Part shown: piece by piece, positions 27,994 through 37,534 of the stretch
Layout: every line of letters begins with the position of its first letter
Position numbering within the stretch: position 1 is the first letter of the stretch
From: Maribacter sp. 1_MG-2023
GTDB lineage: Bacteria; Bacteroidota; Bacteroidia; Flavobacteriales; Flavobacteriaceae
Direction of reading: 5' to 3'
Assembly: GCF_030547005.1 (NCBI RefSeq)
Contig: NZ_JAUOPN010000003.1
Span: forward strand, 276,307-340,306
DNA: 64,000 nucleotides
The notes under the pieces: generated by a model
Seen by the model: the letters and a program-made list of their open reading frames with translations, nothing else
What the model was told of the DNA's origin: nothing
The model's database searches: none
Translations under genes and position numbers: made by a program

Positions 27994-29130
27994 CTAACTA
28001 TACTTCACTTTTCTAAGAACACGAAGTGCTTCTTTAAGCGAAGCATTTATTCTTGGGTATTTTGGCTTTAAAATTTTCCTAGCATTTTCCATTCGCTCTT
28101 TAGCTTCTTCGAACCCGTTAAGAAAACATATCAAGTAAGAATCTGCTAAGTATTTCAACTGCTTCACTTCGGCAATACTCAATTCGGTATTTTTCTTTGC
28201 CTTTGCTACCAAAGCATTATTGCTTTTATAAATTCTTACTAGTTCTTCTTTATCATGTATTGGGGGATCAAAAAGTAAGTCGCTCGTAATTTGGTAAGTG
28301 CCGTTTTCACTGAAATTTATGACCACCTTTTCTAAAGGATAGTATTTTTGCTTAGCTGCTAACCCAAGCTGCACGTATTCAATGGTAGTAAAAGAATCAT
28401 TGTTATATGTAATAGTAACCTCATCTAAATTAGAGTAGAATAATTTTACCTGTTCGTTTATTAATTCAATATCGACCCGATAGAAATATGTTTCTCCATT
28501 CACTACTTTTTTATTGCCTGCCCAGCATACAACAAATTGCTCTTTAAAAACCTTATAGTCACTTTCTAAATCTTTATGTCGATGATTTAAAAAATCTATG
28601 ACACCATCTAAAGTAAGCTCTATATTATTTTTCGCATGCTGTTCAATTGTGGCGACAGCCTCAGAGTTGCTATCTTTTAATTCAATATCAAATACTTTGG
28701 GAAGGCTTATACTACCCTCTCTAAAAAATACAGAACCACCATAATACTTCCAGATGTTTTTTCTAAGTGAACAAATTTTACCAATAGATTTTATAGTCAC
28801 TAAACCCACCACTTTACCTTCTGGCAAATGCGGAAATGGAATATTCTCGTAAGATATTAACGGGGGATTATCTAAATAAGCATTCACCAAATTCTGGATC
28901 TTACTATCATCAAAGAAGTCAACTCCAACAATCTTATTATCCTCATCTTCAACTCCAACAACAATGAAAGAATTATTCGCAGGATTGCTATTTGCCAATG
29001 CACAAACATGCTTTAAAAATTTCCCCTTACCTTCTTTTTCTCCAATTGAAATAAACCGCTTTTTATCGTAAAAACTATTCTCGTCGTTATGAGCGAGCAA
29101 GTTTTTTACCAAAAGGCGTTTATTAATCAT
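27994..29130 (-). CDS. AlbA_2 / Schlafen-type putative ATP- or DNA-binding protein
   Basis: A 378-residue protein. The N-terminal 130 residues resemble the AlbA_2 (divergent AAA_4, Schlafen-like) domain: EGKGKFLKHVCALANSNPANN, then FIVVGVEDEDNKIVGVD, then YLDNPPLISY and VFFREGSIS. The rest is unassigned with a basic C-terminus. Members occur as regulators and sometimes in defence loci; nothing in its neighbours supports defence. Six perfect copies of a 7-base repeat end only 10 bases upstream of the start codon. Confidence 0.72.
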   Translation of the reverse strand: MINKRLLVKNLLAHNDENSFYDKKRFISIGEKEGKGKFLKHVCALANSNPANNSFIVVGVEDEDNKIVGVDFFDDSKIQNLVNAYLDNPPLISYENIPFPHLPEGKVVGLVTIKSIGKICSLRKNIWKYYGGSVFFREGSISLPKVFDIELKDSNSEAVATIEQHAKNNIELTLDGVIDFLNHRHKDLESDYKVFKEQFVVCWAGNKKVVNGETYFYRVDIELINEQVKLFYSNLDEVTITYNNDSFTTIEYVQLGLAAKQKYYPLEKVVINFSENGTYQITSDLLFDPPIHDKEELVRIYKSNNALVAKAKKNTELSIAEVKQLKYLADSYLICFLNGFEEAKERMENARKILKPKYPRINASLKEALRVLRKVKYS

Positions 29131-29139
29131 AAGTTATAA

Positions 29140-29181
29140 TTTTGGCTTTTGGCTTTTGGCTTTTGGCTTTTGGCTTTTGGC
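29140..29181. repeat. Six perfect tandem copies of a 7-base unit
   Basis: TTTTGGC repeated six times without error (GCCAAAA on the minus strand). It ends 10 bases upstream of the AlbA_2-type gene on the minus strand, where copy-number changes would alter promoter or ribosome-binding spacing. A 10-base hairpin (29185-29207, AAAGATTTTA / TAAAATCTTT) lies just behind it, between this repeat and the upstream SDR gene. Confidence 0.92.
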
Positions 29182-29215
29182 TTTAAAGATTTTATTCTAA
29201 AATCTTTTCATAATA

Positions 29216-29968
29216 TCAATTTTTATCCACAATGGTTGAAGAAGCTTGTGCTGTTGGCATTACTACCAAATCCGCAATATTTACATGATACGGTCTTGTA
29301 ACTACAAAATGAATGATGTCCGCTATATCTTCCGGTTTTAAGGGTTGAAATCCTTTATACACATTCTCAGCTCTATCGTCATCGCCCTTAAAACGAACAT
29401 TACTGAACTCGGTTTCTACCAGCCCTGGGTTTACTGCACCAACACGCACTCCCGTGCCGTTAAGATCTATTCGCATTCCTTGGTTGATAGCATCGACAGC
29501 ATGTTTACTTGCGCAATACACATTGCCTTTTGGGTAAACTTCTTTACCGGCCGTAGAACCAATATTTATAATATGACCAGATTTTCGAACCACCATTTGC
29601 GGAATTATCGCTTTAGAAACATATAATAATCCCTTCACATTAATATCTAACATAGCATCCCAATCATCAATATTACCATCTTGTATGGTATCCATTCCAT
29701 GGGCGTTACCTGCATTATTGATTAAAATATCTATTTGAGAAAATTCTTTTGGTACCGAATCAACCGCTTCTTGAACAGCTTCCTTATTACGAATATCAAA
29801 ATTTAAAGTATGTACCTGAACTTCTTTACCCAATTCTTCTTTTAGCGCATCTAGCCGATCTTGACGTCGACCGCATAAGACCAAATTAATTCCGTTTAAG
29901 GCAAATTGAATCGCTGTTGATTTTCCAATACCACTTGTAGCTCCTGTAATAAATGCTGTTTTCGTCAT
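29216..29968 (-). CDS. Short-chain dehydrogenase/reductase (YdfG-like)
   Basis: A 250-residue SDR with the NAD(P) loop TGATSGIGKS (residues 8-17), NNAGNAHG near 85, and the catalytic pair in VYCASKHAVDA (Tyr and Lys near 151-155). The sequence GVRVGAVNPGLVETEFS fits the 3-hydroxy acid dehydrogenase branch (E. coli YdfG). It oxidises short 3-hydroxy acids such as serine or threonine in that family. It lies 12 bases behind an aldo/keto reductase in the same direction. Confidence 0.9.
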   Translation of the reverse strand: MTKTAFITGATSGIGKSTAIQFALNGINLVLCGRRQDRLDALKEELGKEVQVHTLNFDIRNKEAVQEAVDSVPKEFSQIDILINNAGNAHGMDTIQDGNIDDWDAMLDINVKGLLYVSKAIIPQMVVRKSGHIINIGSTAGKEVYPKGNVYCASKHAVDAINQGMRIDLNGTGVRVGAVNPGLVETEFSNVRFKGDDDRAENVYKGFQPLKPEDIADIIHFVVTRPYHVNIADLVVMPTAQASSTIVDKN

Positions 29969-29980
29969 TATATTTTTTAA

Positions 29981-30844
29981 TTATGCAACTTCATGCCCTT
30001 CGTTAGCTTCTAGCAAGATAAACCAATCTTGTACATCCATATCAATTGAAACTGCATCCATTGCAACTTTTAAACGTCTTGGTGTCGCAGTACCTACCAC
30101 CGGGTGAACATTAGAAGGATGTTTTAAAATCCAAGCCAATAAAAGCTGATCTTCTGTTGCATCATATTTTTTAGTGAAATCTGCCAATACTTTTTTAATT
30201 CTTGCATTCGCCTTTGACTCTTCTCTAAAATAATTACCAAGTGGACTCCAGCTCATTGCAAGTCTATCAAACGTAATACAATCATCTAAAGTACCATCGT
30301 TCATTACCGTGTTAGATGATAATGAAAACTCAACTTGATTCGCCTCAACTTGAATTTCCTTTTCTATAAGTTGAATTTGAGATGGCGTAAAATTTGACAC
30401 TCCAAATTGCCTGATTTTTCCATCATTCTTCAATTTATCTATAGCTTCTGCAATTTCTGAAGGATTCATTAAAGGGCTAGGTCTATGCAATAACAGCATA
30501 TCTAAATAATCTGTCTGTAGCATTTTCAGAGACCGCTCTACCGATGAGACAATATAGTCTTTATCATAATCGTAGTGCTTGACCCTATTCGAACGTTGTT
30601 TTACATCGAACTGAATACCACATTTACTTATGAGTTGAACATCTTCTCTTTTGATAGCACTTTTTTTAAATGCTTTACCAAAATCCTCTTCATTGGTATA
30701 ATCACCATAAATATCGGCATGATCAAAAGTGGTAATGTTATTTTCTAAACAATGATTCATTAGTGAAATCATCTCGGTGGTAGAATGCTGTTTGCCCCAT
30801 TTGCCCCAAGTCATCGTACCTGCAATTATTCTAGAATATTTCAA
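29981..30844 (-). CDS. Aldo/keto reductase
   Basis: A 287-residue TIM-barrel reductase. The catalytic Asp and Tyr are seen in FDHADIYGDYTNEE (near residue 41-46), the Lys in QLISKCGIQ near 75 and His in DMLLLHRPSPL near 120; C-terminal VVGTATPRRL is the NADPH-binding part. Closest to E. coli YdhF-like oxidoreductases. Probably co-transcribed with the SDR gene. The substrate is unknown. The divergent MoxR operon starts 171 bases away. Confidence 0.9.
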   Translation of the reverse strand: MKYSRIIAGTMTWGKWGKQHSTTEMISLMNHCLENNITTFDHADIYGDYTNEEDFGKAFKKSAIKREDVQLISKCGIQFDVKQRSNRVKHYDYDKDYIVSSVERSLKMLQTDYLDMLLLHRPSPLMNPSEIAEAIDKLKNDGKIRQFGVSNFTPSQIQLIEKEIQVEANQVEFSLSSNTVMNDGTLDDCITFDRLAMSWSPLGNYFREESKANARIKKVLADFTKKYDATEDQLLLAWILKHPSNVHPVVGTATPRRLKVAMDAVSIDMDVQDWFILLEANEGHEVA

Positions 30845-31015
30845 CGTATTATTATTTGATTAATGAAATTAAAAAGAAATCCCTTAAAACCTTCATAAAA
30901 ATATGGTGTTTTCCATTTTTTTAACCTATCATTAACAGGGACTGAGTGAATAAATTTTCAATTTGCAGAACTGTTAAAATTAGAAGCCTTAACAATCAAT
31001 AATATATAGTTTTAA

Positions 31016-32017
31016 ATGGAAGAAAATACTTCAATTGACATTAGTGCTGTTAATGAGAAAATAGCAAAAGAAAGCGCTTTTATCGATTTACTGATGCTTG
31101 AAATGAATAAGGTAATCGTTGGCCAAAAATATATGGTCGAGCGATTATTAATCGGACTTTTAGGGCAAGGTCATATATTGCTAGAAGGTGTACCCGGTTT
31201 AGCAAAAACCTTGGCAATTAACACACTTTCAAAAGCTGTTAAAGGTAGTTTTAGTAGAATACAGTTTACACCAGATTTGCTTCCGGCAGATGTTGTAGGT
31301 ACGATGATCTACAATATGAAACTGAACGACTTTTCTATTAAGAAAGGTCCGATTTTCGCAAATTTCGTTCTTGCAGATGAGATTAACCGTGCACCTGCTA
31401 AAGTTCAATCTGCTTTATTAGAAGCTATGCAAGAGAAGCAAGTGACCATTGGTGACGAGACTTTTATTCTTGACAAGCCCTTCTTAGTAATGGCAACTCA
31501 AAACCCGGTTGAGCAAGAAGGTACGTACCCGTTACCTGAAGCGCAAATTGACCGTTTTATGTTGAAAACTGTTATTGATTATCCGAAAATTAATGAAGAG
31601 CAGTTAATTATGCGTCAGAATTTATTGGGTAATTATGAGACCGTAAATGCTGTTGTATCCATAGAACAAATACTTAGTGCACAGAAAGCAGTACGTGAAG
31701 TATATATGGATGAAAAGATCGAGAAATACATTCTTGATATTGTTTTCGCCACTAGATATCCTGAAAAATATAATTTAGAAAGCTTAAAACCTTTAATCAG
31801 TTTTGGTGCATCACCAAGGGGAAGTATCAACTTAGGTACTGCTGCTAAATGTTATGCTTTCATTAAAAGAAGAGGTTATGTTGTTCCTGAAGATGTACGA
31901 GCTATTGTACATGATGTTTTAAGACATAGAATAGGAATCACTTACGAGGCAGAAGCTGAAAATATTACCTCTGTTGATATCATCAACAAGATTGTAAACG
32001 AGATAGAAGTACCTTGA
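31016..32017 (+). CDS. MoxR-type AAA+ ATPase
   Basis: A 333-residue AAA_3 protein with Walker A GVPGLAKT near residue 60, Walker B LADEINRAP near 120, sensor 1 MATQNP near 160 and a C-terminal lid domain. MoxR ATPases act as chaperones for the VWA proteins encoded with them. It is the first gene of an eight-gene operon with DUF58, a BatD-like protein and BatA to BatE. Confidence 0.95.
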   Translation: MEENTSIDISAVNEKIAKESAFIDLLMLEMNKVIVGQKYMVERLLIGLLGQGHILLEGVPGLAKTLAINTLSKAVKGSFSRIQFTPDLLPADVVGTMIYNMKLNDFSIKKGPIFANFVLADEINRAPAKVQSALLEAMQEKQVTIGDETFILDKPFLVMATQNPVEQEGTYPLPEAQIDRFMLKTVIDYPKINEEQLIMRQNLLGNYETVNAVVSIEQILSAQKAVREVYMDEKIEKYILDIVFATRYPEKYNLESLKPLISFGASPRGSINLGTAAKCYAFIKRRGYVVPEDVRAIVHDVLRHRIGITYEAEAENITSVDIINKIVNEIEVP

Positions 32018-32103
32018 TCTGCTTGTGATATTCGGTAAATGAAATTATTTGATACCGAATATGACACACTGCTAACGGAGACTGTAAACTGTTTACTTAA
32101 AAA

Positions 32104-32970
32104 ATGGATACCAAAGAGCTACTCAAAAAAGTACGAAAAATTGAAATAAAGACGAGACGTCTTTCTGACCATATGTTTGGTGGGGAATACCACTCTACCT
32201 TTAAAGGTCGTGGTATGACTTTTAGTGAAGTACGACAGTATCAATTTGGTGATGATGTAAGAAATATTGATTGGAACGTTACCGCCCGTTACAACGAACC
32301 TTACATAAAGGTTTTTGAAGAGGAACGAGAATTGACCATGATGCTTATGGTAGATATTAGCGGATCTGAATTATTCGGTACTACCAATCAATTTAAAAAT
32401 GAAATCGTTACCGAAATATCAGCAACATTAGCTTTTAGTGCACTACAAAATAATGACAAGGTCGGTGTCATATTGTTCTCTGATCAAATAGAACTTTTTA
32501 TTCCTCCAAAAAAGGGAAAAACACACGTTTTACGCATTATTAGAGAATTGATAGAGTTTAAGCCTAAAAGTAACAAAACAGATATTGCACAGGCATTAAA
32601 ATTCTTGAGCAGTATCATGAAAAAGAAAGCTATCGTTTTTGTTCTTTCAGATTTTATTGATGAAGGATATGAAAAGACTTTAAAGATTACAGGTAACAAG
32701 CACGATGTAACAGGTATTCGCGTTTACGATGAACGCGAAGAAACCATCCCGAATATAGGTATGGTCCAAATTGAAGATACCGAGACCGGTAAATTACAAT
32801 TGGTGAATACCAAATCTAAAAAAGTACGTAACGCTTATGCTACATATAACAGAGAACGTGTTGCTTATTTTAAAGAATCGTTTACCAAAGCTGGTTGCGG
32901 AGTTTTAGATTGCAGGGTCGATGAAAGTTATGTAAAAAAATTATTGGGCTATTTTAAACGAAGAGGTTGA
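32104..32970 (+). CDS. DUF58 domain protein
   Basis: A 288-residue soluble protein with the DUF58 hallmark DDVRNIDWNVTARYNEPYIK near residue 60 and a VWA-like fold (MLMVDISGSELFG, DxSxS-like near 80). DUF58 proteins always accompany MoxR ATPases. It is preceded by a gap of 86 bases and followed at overlapping distance by the next gene. Confidence 0.92.
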   Translation: MDTKELLKKVRKIEIKTRRLSDHMFGGEYHSTFKGRGMTFSEVRQYQFGDDVRNIDWNVTARYNEPYIKVFEEERELTMMLMVDISGSELFGTTNQFKNEIVTEISATLAFSALQNNDKVGVILFSDQIELFIPPKKGKTHVLRIIRELIEFKPKSNKTDIAQALKFLSSIMKKKAIVFVLSDFIDEGYEKTLKITGNKHDVTGIRVYDEREETIPNIGMVQIEDTETGKLQLVNTKSKKVRNAYATYNRERVAYFKESFTKAGCGVLDCRVDESYVKKLLGYFKRRG

Positions 32971-32975
32971 TACGA

Positions 32976-34637
32976 ATGATTACTACTAATAGAACAATTG
33001 AAAGCGGTGTTTCGTTCATAAAACGAATTTCACCTTTATTGGTATTTCTACTATTCTTCGTTGAACTATCTGCTCAAGAACGACCAAATATTACAACAAA
33101 GGTCGATACCACTTTTATTAAAATTGGAGAACAGGTTCAATGGACGGTTACCGTCGATATAGATTCTACCGATTTTGTTATTTTCCCTGAAGGGCAAACA
33201 TTTTCTCCTTTAGAAACCGTAGAGGCATTTGCGACAGATACCACAAGAAAAAAAGACAGACTTACACTTCAAAAAATATATGCCCTTACCCAATTCGATT
33301 CTGGCGCCTACAAATTACCATCGCAACGTATAGATATTAATGGAACTGGTTATATGACCGATTCTACACTGATCAATGTAGCTACTATACCAGTAGATAC
33401 ATTAAATCAGAAAATGTACGACATCAAACCACTTATCAATGTAGAAAAAAGCAATCTAGCTTTTTGGAAGTATTTGCTGATTGGCTTACTGATATTATTA
33501 ATTTTAGGTGCACTTCTTTACTGGTTCGTATTTCGTAAAAAGCCACTTACCGAAGAAGAAAAAGTAGCACTTTTACCACCATACGACAGAGCTTTATTAG
33601 AACTTAAACGTTTAGAAAATTCTAAGTATTTAATACAAGACGAGTATAAAGAATACTATTCTGAATTGACCACCATTGTACGTTCTTATTTAGAAGAAGA
33701 CGCAAATGTTACAGCTCTAGAAAGTACCACAGGTCAATTGATTGAGAAATTAGAACTTTTAAAAGCTGCAGGAGAATTAGAATTAGATGATGAAACCATC
33801 AAACAGTTTTCACAAATATTACAAACTGCAGATTTAGTAAAATTTGCCAAGAACAAGCCTTCTACATCGGTTGCAGAACAAGATAGAAAGCTAGTTGAGC
33901 AGATTGTAGAAAAAACACACGAAGCTTTACCAGAACCAACAGAAGAAGAGTTGCTGGAACAAGCCGAATACCAAGAAGAATTAGAGCGCAAAGCGAAAAA
34001 GAAGAAAATAAAAATTGCAATAATATCTGCCGTAGCCTTAATTCTAATAGGTATTACCATTGCCGGCGTAAAATTCGGATTTGGTTATTTAAAAGATACC
34101 GTCTTAGGGCACCCTACAAAAGAACTTTTAGAAGGCGAATGGGTACGTAGTAGTTATGGCTTTCCTCCTATTCAAATAGAGACTCCGCAAGTTCTGGTAC
34201 GTCAAAAAATAAAATTGCCAGCAGAAGCTAAAGCTGTCATTGAAGATATACAAGCATTTCAATATTCTAGTCCGATCGGTCTTTTTAATGTTGCAACAAC
34301 ATCTGTAACGCTAGCACAGAAAGATGTGGAGCCAGAGTTTGATAAAACCATTGAACAGATTTTATCGAATTTTGAAAGTCAGGGCGCAAAGAACATCATT
34401 ACCAAACAAGAAGAGTTTAGCACCATAAGTGGTGTTAAAGGGGTAAAAGTTTTTGGAAGCGGTAAATTTTTAGCGCCAGGATCCGAAGAATTAATGGAAG
34501 GCGAATATACCGTGCTCCTTTTTGGAGGAAAAGGTTTTCAACAGTATGTAATTCTTACTTGGTTAAAAGATGATACATACGCACAAGAAATAGTAGACCG
34601 AATTTTAGCATCGGTTGAAGTAAAAACAGAATTATAA
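32976..34637 (+). CDS. BatD-like membrane protein of the Bat operon
   Basis: About 553 residues from the ATG at 32976 (a TTG at 32967 is in frame and overlaps the upstream stop). A signal helix (residues 17-32, LLVFLLFFVELSAQ) is followed by a periplasmic beta domain, a membrane helix (about 160-182), an acidic cytoplasmic helical part, a second membrane helix (about 345-365) and a C-terminal periplasmic domain. Similar to the protein found between DUF58 and BatA in Bacteroidota, of unknown detailed function. Confidence 0.8.
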   Translation: MITTNRTIESGVSFIKRISPLLVFLLFFVELSAQERPNITTKVDTTFIKIGEQVQWTVTVDIDSTDFVIFPEGQTFSPLETVEAFATDTTRKKDRLTLQKIYALTQFDSGAYKLPSQRIDINGTGYMTDSTLINVATIPVDTLNQKMYDIKPLINVEKSNLAFWKYLLIGLLILLILGALLYWFVFRKKPLTEEEKVALLPPYDRALLELKRLENSKYLIQDEYKEYYSELTTIVRSYLEEDANVTALESTTGQLIEKLELLKAAGELELDDETIKQFSQILQTADLVKFAKNKPSTSVAEQDRKLVEQIVEKTHEALPEPTEEELLEQAEYQEELERKAKKKKIKIAIISAVALILIGITIAGVKFGFGYLKDTVLGHPTKELLEGEWVRSSYGFPPIQIETPQVLVRQKIKLPAEAKAVIEDIQAFQYSSPIGLFNVATTSVTLAQKDVEPEFDKTIEQILSNFESQGAKNIITKQEEFSTISGVKGVKVFGSGKFLAPGSEELMEGEYTVLLFGGKGFQQYVILTWLKDDTYAQEIVDRILASVEVKTEL

Positions 34638-35636
34638 ATGTTCGAGAATATATCATTTGCAAATCCTGATTTCTTTTGGCTGTTTTTATTACTGCCATTA
34701 GCAATTGTGTGGTATATATTTAAACAAAAAGAGCAAACCGCATCTTTGCGAATTTCTAGCGCAAAAGGTTTTACCTACAGTAGTATTTTACCAAAACTAA
34801 AGCCAGGCTTGTTCATTCTACGTGTATTGGCATTAGGCGCCATAATTGTAGCATTGGCAAGACCTCAGACAGAAGATATATCTACACGAACCAAAACCAC
34901 AAAGGGGATTGATATTGTAATGGCCATTGATGTTTCTTCTAGTATGCTGGCAAGAGATTTAAAACCCAACAGACTATCGGCACTGAAAGAAGTTGCCGCA
35001 GATTTCATCAAGCAAAGACCCAATGACCGTATTGGTCTTGTTGCTTACGCTGGTGAAGGGTATACTAAAACACCTATTACTACAGATAAAGCCATTGTAC
35101 TAAATGCTCTTTCAGAAATTTCATATGGTCAATTAGATGATGGTACGGCAATTGGTATGGGACTAGCAACTTCTGTTAACCGTTTAAAAGATAGTAAGGC
35201 GAAAAGTAAAATAATCATCTTGTTGACCGATGGCGTTAACAACACTGGTTTTATAGAGCCACAAACCGCATCTGAACTTGCACTCGAATTTGGTATTAAA
35301 ACATACACTATAGGCTTAGGTACTAACGGCAATGCCCTTACACCTATTTCTTATAATGCCGATGGCTCTTTTAGATTTGGCATGCGACAAGTAGAAATAG
35401 ACGAAGAATTGCTGAAAGATATCGCAAATACTACAGGCGGAAGATATTTTAGAGCCACTGACAACGAATCTCTAGAAGAAATCTATGATGAAATTAACAA
35501 ACTAGAAAAAACGGAGGTAGAGGAATTTAAATATTACCGTTACGAAGAGAAATTTAGACTTTGGGTTTTATTGGCTGGAGGTTTGCTTTTATTAGAATGG
35601 ATTTTAAGAAACACGCTTTTTAGAAGCTTTGTATAA
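34638..35636 (+). CDS. batA: Aerotolerance protein BatA (VWA domain)
   Basis: A 332-residue protein with membrane helices at both ends (about 10-25, 57-75 and 305-325) around a von Willebrand A domain with an intact MIDAS (AIDVSSSMLARDLKPNR near residue 98). It starts directly after the previous stop. Bat proteins support tolerance to oxygen in Bacteroides; BatA/BatB are proposed to form a membrane complex with the other Bat proteins. Confidence 0.93.
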   Translation: MFENISFANPDFFWLFLLLPLAIVWYIFKQKEQTASLRISSAKGFTYSSILPKLKPGLFILRVLALGAIIVALARPQTEDISTRTKTTKGIDIVMAIDVSSSMLARDLKPNRLSALKEVAADFIKQRPNDRIGLVAYAGEGYTKTPITTDKAIVLNALSEISYGQLDDGTAIGMGLATSVNRLKDSKAKSKIIILLTDGVNNTGFIEPQTASELALEFGIKTYTIGLGTNGNALTPISYNADGSFRFGMRQVEIDEELLKDIANTTGGRYFRATDNESLEEIYDEINKLEKTEVEEFKYYRYEEKFRLWVLLAGGLLLLEWILRNTLFRSFV

Positions 35637-35637
35637 T

Positions 35638-36684
35638 ATGGTACAGTACGACGAAAAAATATATTTTTATTTACTCATCATCATTCCGGTGATAGTGGTG
35701 TTGTTCCTATTATTATTGGTATGGAAAAAGAGAACGCAAAAGAAATTTGCGGACACCGAACTTTTAAAAAGGCTAACACCAAATCGTTCTTATAATAAAG
35801 GAGGTCTAAAATTGGTCGTTTTTATTCTAGCATTGGCATTAATGATCACAGGGCTGGTAAATCCTAAAATAGGCACAAAACTAGAGACCGTTAAAAGAGA
35901 AGGTGTAGATATTGTTTTTGCTGTTGATGTAAGTAAAAGTATGCTTGCAGAAGACATTGCCCCAAACAGATTGGAGAAGGCAAAAAGATTGGTTTCTGAA
36001 ATAATAAATCAACTTGCAAGTGACCGTATTGGCATTATAGCCTACGCAGGAAAAGCATACCCACAGCTACCGATTACAACAGATTATGGCGCTGCAAAAA
36101 TGTTCTTACAGGGCATGAATACAGATATGCTAACATCTCAAGGTACGGCTATTGACCAAGCAATTGAATTAGCTACTACCTATTACGATGATGCAGAACA
36201 GACCAACCGTGTATTATTCATTATCTCTGACGGTGAAGATCATTCTGAAGGTTCTACATTAGATGCTGTAGAAGATGCCGTTGATGAAGGTATTATTATT
36301 TACACCATTGGTGTTGGTAAAGAAAAGGGTGCTCCGATACCGATTAAAAGAAACGGAATATTAGAAAGCTTAAAAAAGGATAGTCAAGGAGAAACCGTAA
36401 TCACTCGTTTAAACGAGAGTGTTTTAGTAGATATTGCTAATGAAGGTGACGGGCAATATATAGATGGTTCTAACACTGATGAAGCCGTAGAATTTATTAA
36501 AGAAGAATTGTTGAAAATGGATAAAAAGGAATTTGAAGCCAAACAATTCGCAGAATATAAAGATCAGTTTCAATGGTTTATTGGCGGGGCATTGTTGCTT
36601 CTCTTTTTAGATATATTTATCTTGGACCGCAAGACAAGCTGGTTAAAGAAACTCAATTTGTTCAATGAGAAAAGAAATGAATAA
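35638..36684 (+). CDS. batB: Aerotolerance protein BatB (VWA domain)
   Basis: About 348 residues from the ATG at 35638, 1 base after the batA stop; an in-frame TTG at 35629 is less likely. It has the same layout as BatA: N-terminal helices, VWA domain with MIDAS AVDVSKSMLAEDIAPNR near residue 97, and a C-terminal helix (WFIGGALLLLFLDIFIL). Paralogue of BatA; probable partner in the Bat complex. Confidence 0.93.
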   Translation: MVQYDEKIYFYLLIIIPVIVVLFLLLLVWKKRTQKKFADTELLKRLTPNRSYNKGGLKLVVFILALALMITGLVNPKIGTKLETVKREGVDIVFAVDVSKSMLAEDIAPNRLEKAKRLVSEIINQLASDRIGIIAYAGKAYPQLPITTDYGAAKMFLQGMNTDMLTSQGTAIDQAIELATTYYDDAEQTNRVLFIISDGEDHSEGSTLDAVEDAVDEGIIIYTIGVGKEKGAPIPIKRNGILESLKKDSQGETVITRLNESVLVDIANEGDGQYIDGSNTDEAVEFIKEELLKMDKKEFEAKQFAEYKDQFQWFIGGALLLLFLDIFILDRKTSWLKKLNLFNEKRNE

Positions 36685-37534
36685 AATAAATACAGTTTTA
36701 ATACTACTTTTTGTTTGCTTTTCATCTTTTGCGCAAGAGGTTGATGAGAAAGAAAAACAAAAGTCTTTGCAATCATCTACCAATCTTACTTGGGATGCTA
36801 ACAAGGCATTATCAGAAGATGACTTTATTGCTGCAGAAGTAGATTACAGAAAGGCAATTTCAAAAAGTTCAGATAATAGCGCAGCCCCATATAATTTAGG
36901 TAACGCCTATTACGAAAATCAAACCTATAATGAAGCCTTTGGCAGATTTAAAGAAGCAGGCGAAGCATCTACATCTAAAGCGGACAAACATAAAGCTTAC
37001 CACAATATGGGTAATGTTTTTATGAAGCGTAAAGATTATGCTAAAGCGGTAGAAGCTTATAAAGAGGCCTTACGCAAAGATCCTACAGATGAAGAAACCC
37101 GTTATAATTTAGCCTTGGCAAAAGAGCTTTTGAAAAAAGAACAAGACGAAAATAAGCAAGACCAAGACGACAAGGACAAGGATAAAGATCAAGACGAGAA
37201 CAAAGACCAAGATAAAAAAGACGAAGGCGACAACGAGGATAAGAAAGATGAAGGCGAGGACGGTGACAAGGGCGACGAAGGCGATAAAGACGAAGAGAAG
37301 AAAGACGATAATAAGGATGGTGAAGGGGACAACAAATCTGATCAAAAGAAGAAACCTGAACAAGGTGAAGGCGAGAACGAACAAGAACAACAACAACCTA
37401 GACCTAATCAACTTTCTAAGCAACAGGTTGAGAATTTATTGAGAGCCATGCAAAATGCAGAAAAAAAGGTGCAAGATAAAATCGATGCTAAAAAAGTAAA
37501 AGGTGCTAAAATTAAAACCGAAAAAGATTGGTAG
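36677..37534 (+). CDS. batC: TPR protein BatC with acidic tail
   Basis: About 285 residues from the ATG at 36677 (ATG 36665 is in frame and gives 289). A signal peptide (INTVLILLFVCFSSFAQ) is followed by three TPR-type repeats (about 40-150; NLGNAYYENQTYNEAFGRF, NMGNVFMKRKDYAKAVEAY). From about residue 155 to 240 the sequence is a low-complexity stretch of Asp, Glu and Lys, then a Gln/Pro-rich part and an NLLRAMQ tail. The tail length is variable in the family. It overlaps batB by 8 bases. Confidence 0.9.
   Translation: MNKINTVLILLFVCFSSFAQEVDEKEKQKSLQSSTNLTWDANKALSEDDFIAAEVDYRKAISKSSDNSAAPYNLGNAYYENQTYNEAFGRFKEAGEASTSKADKHKAYHNMGNVFMKRKDYAKAVEAYKEALRKDPTDEETRYNLALAKELLKKEQDENKQDQDDKDKDKDQDENKDQDKKDEGDNEDKKDEGEDGDKGDEGDKDEEKKDDNKDGEGDNKSDQKKKPEQGEGENEQEQQQPRPNQLSKQQVENLLRAMQNAEKKVQDKIDAKKVKGAKIKTEKDW

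Noticed and set aside
27994..29130. Possible defence gene (AlbA_2/Schlafen-like)
   Set aside because: Neighbours are metabolic genes and no toxin, nuclease or integrase is near, so a defence role is unsupported.
37109..37423. A 104-residue hydrophobic minus-strand ORF inside batC
   Set aside because: It is the mirror of the Asp/Glu/Lys-rich tail of BatC; codon complement makes Leu/Val/Phe. No independent support.
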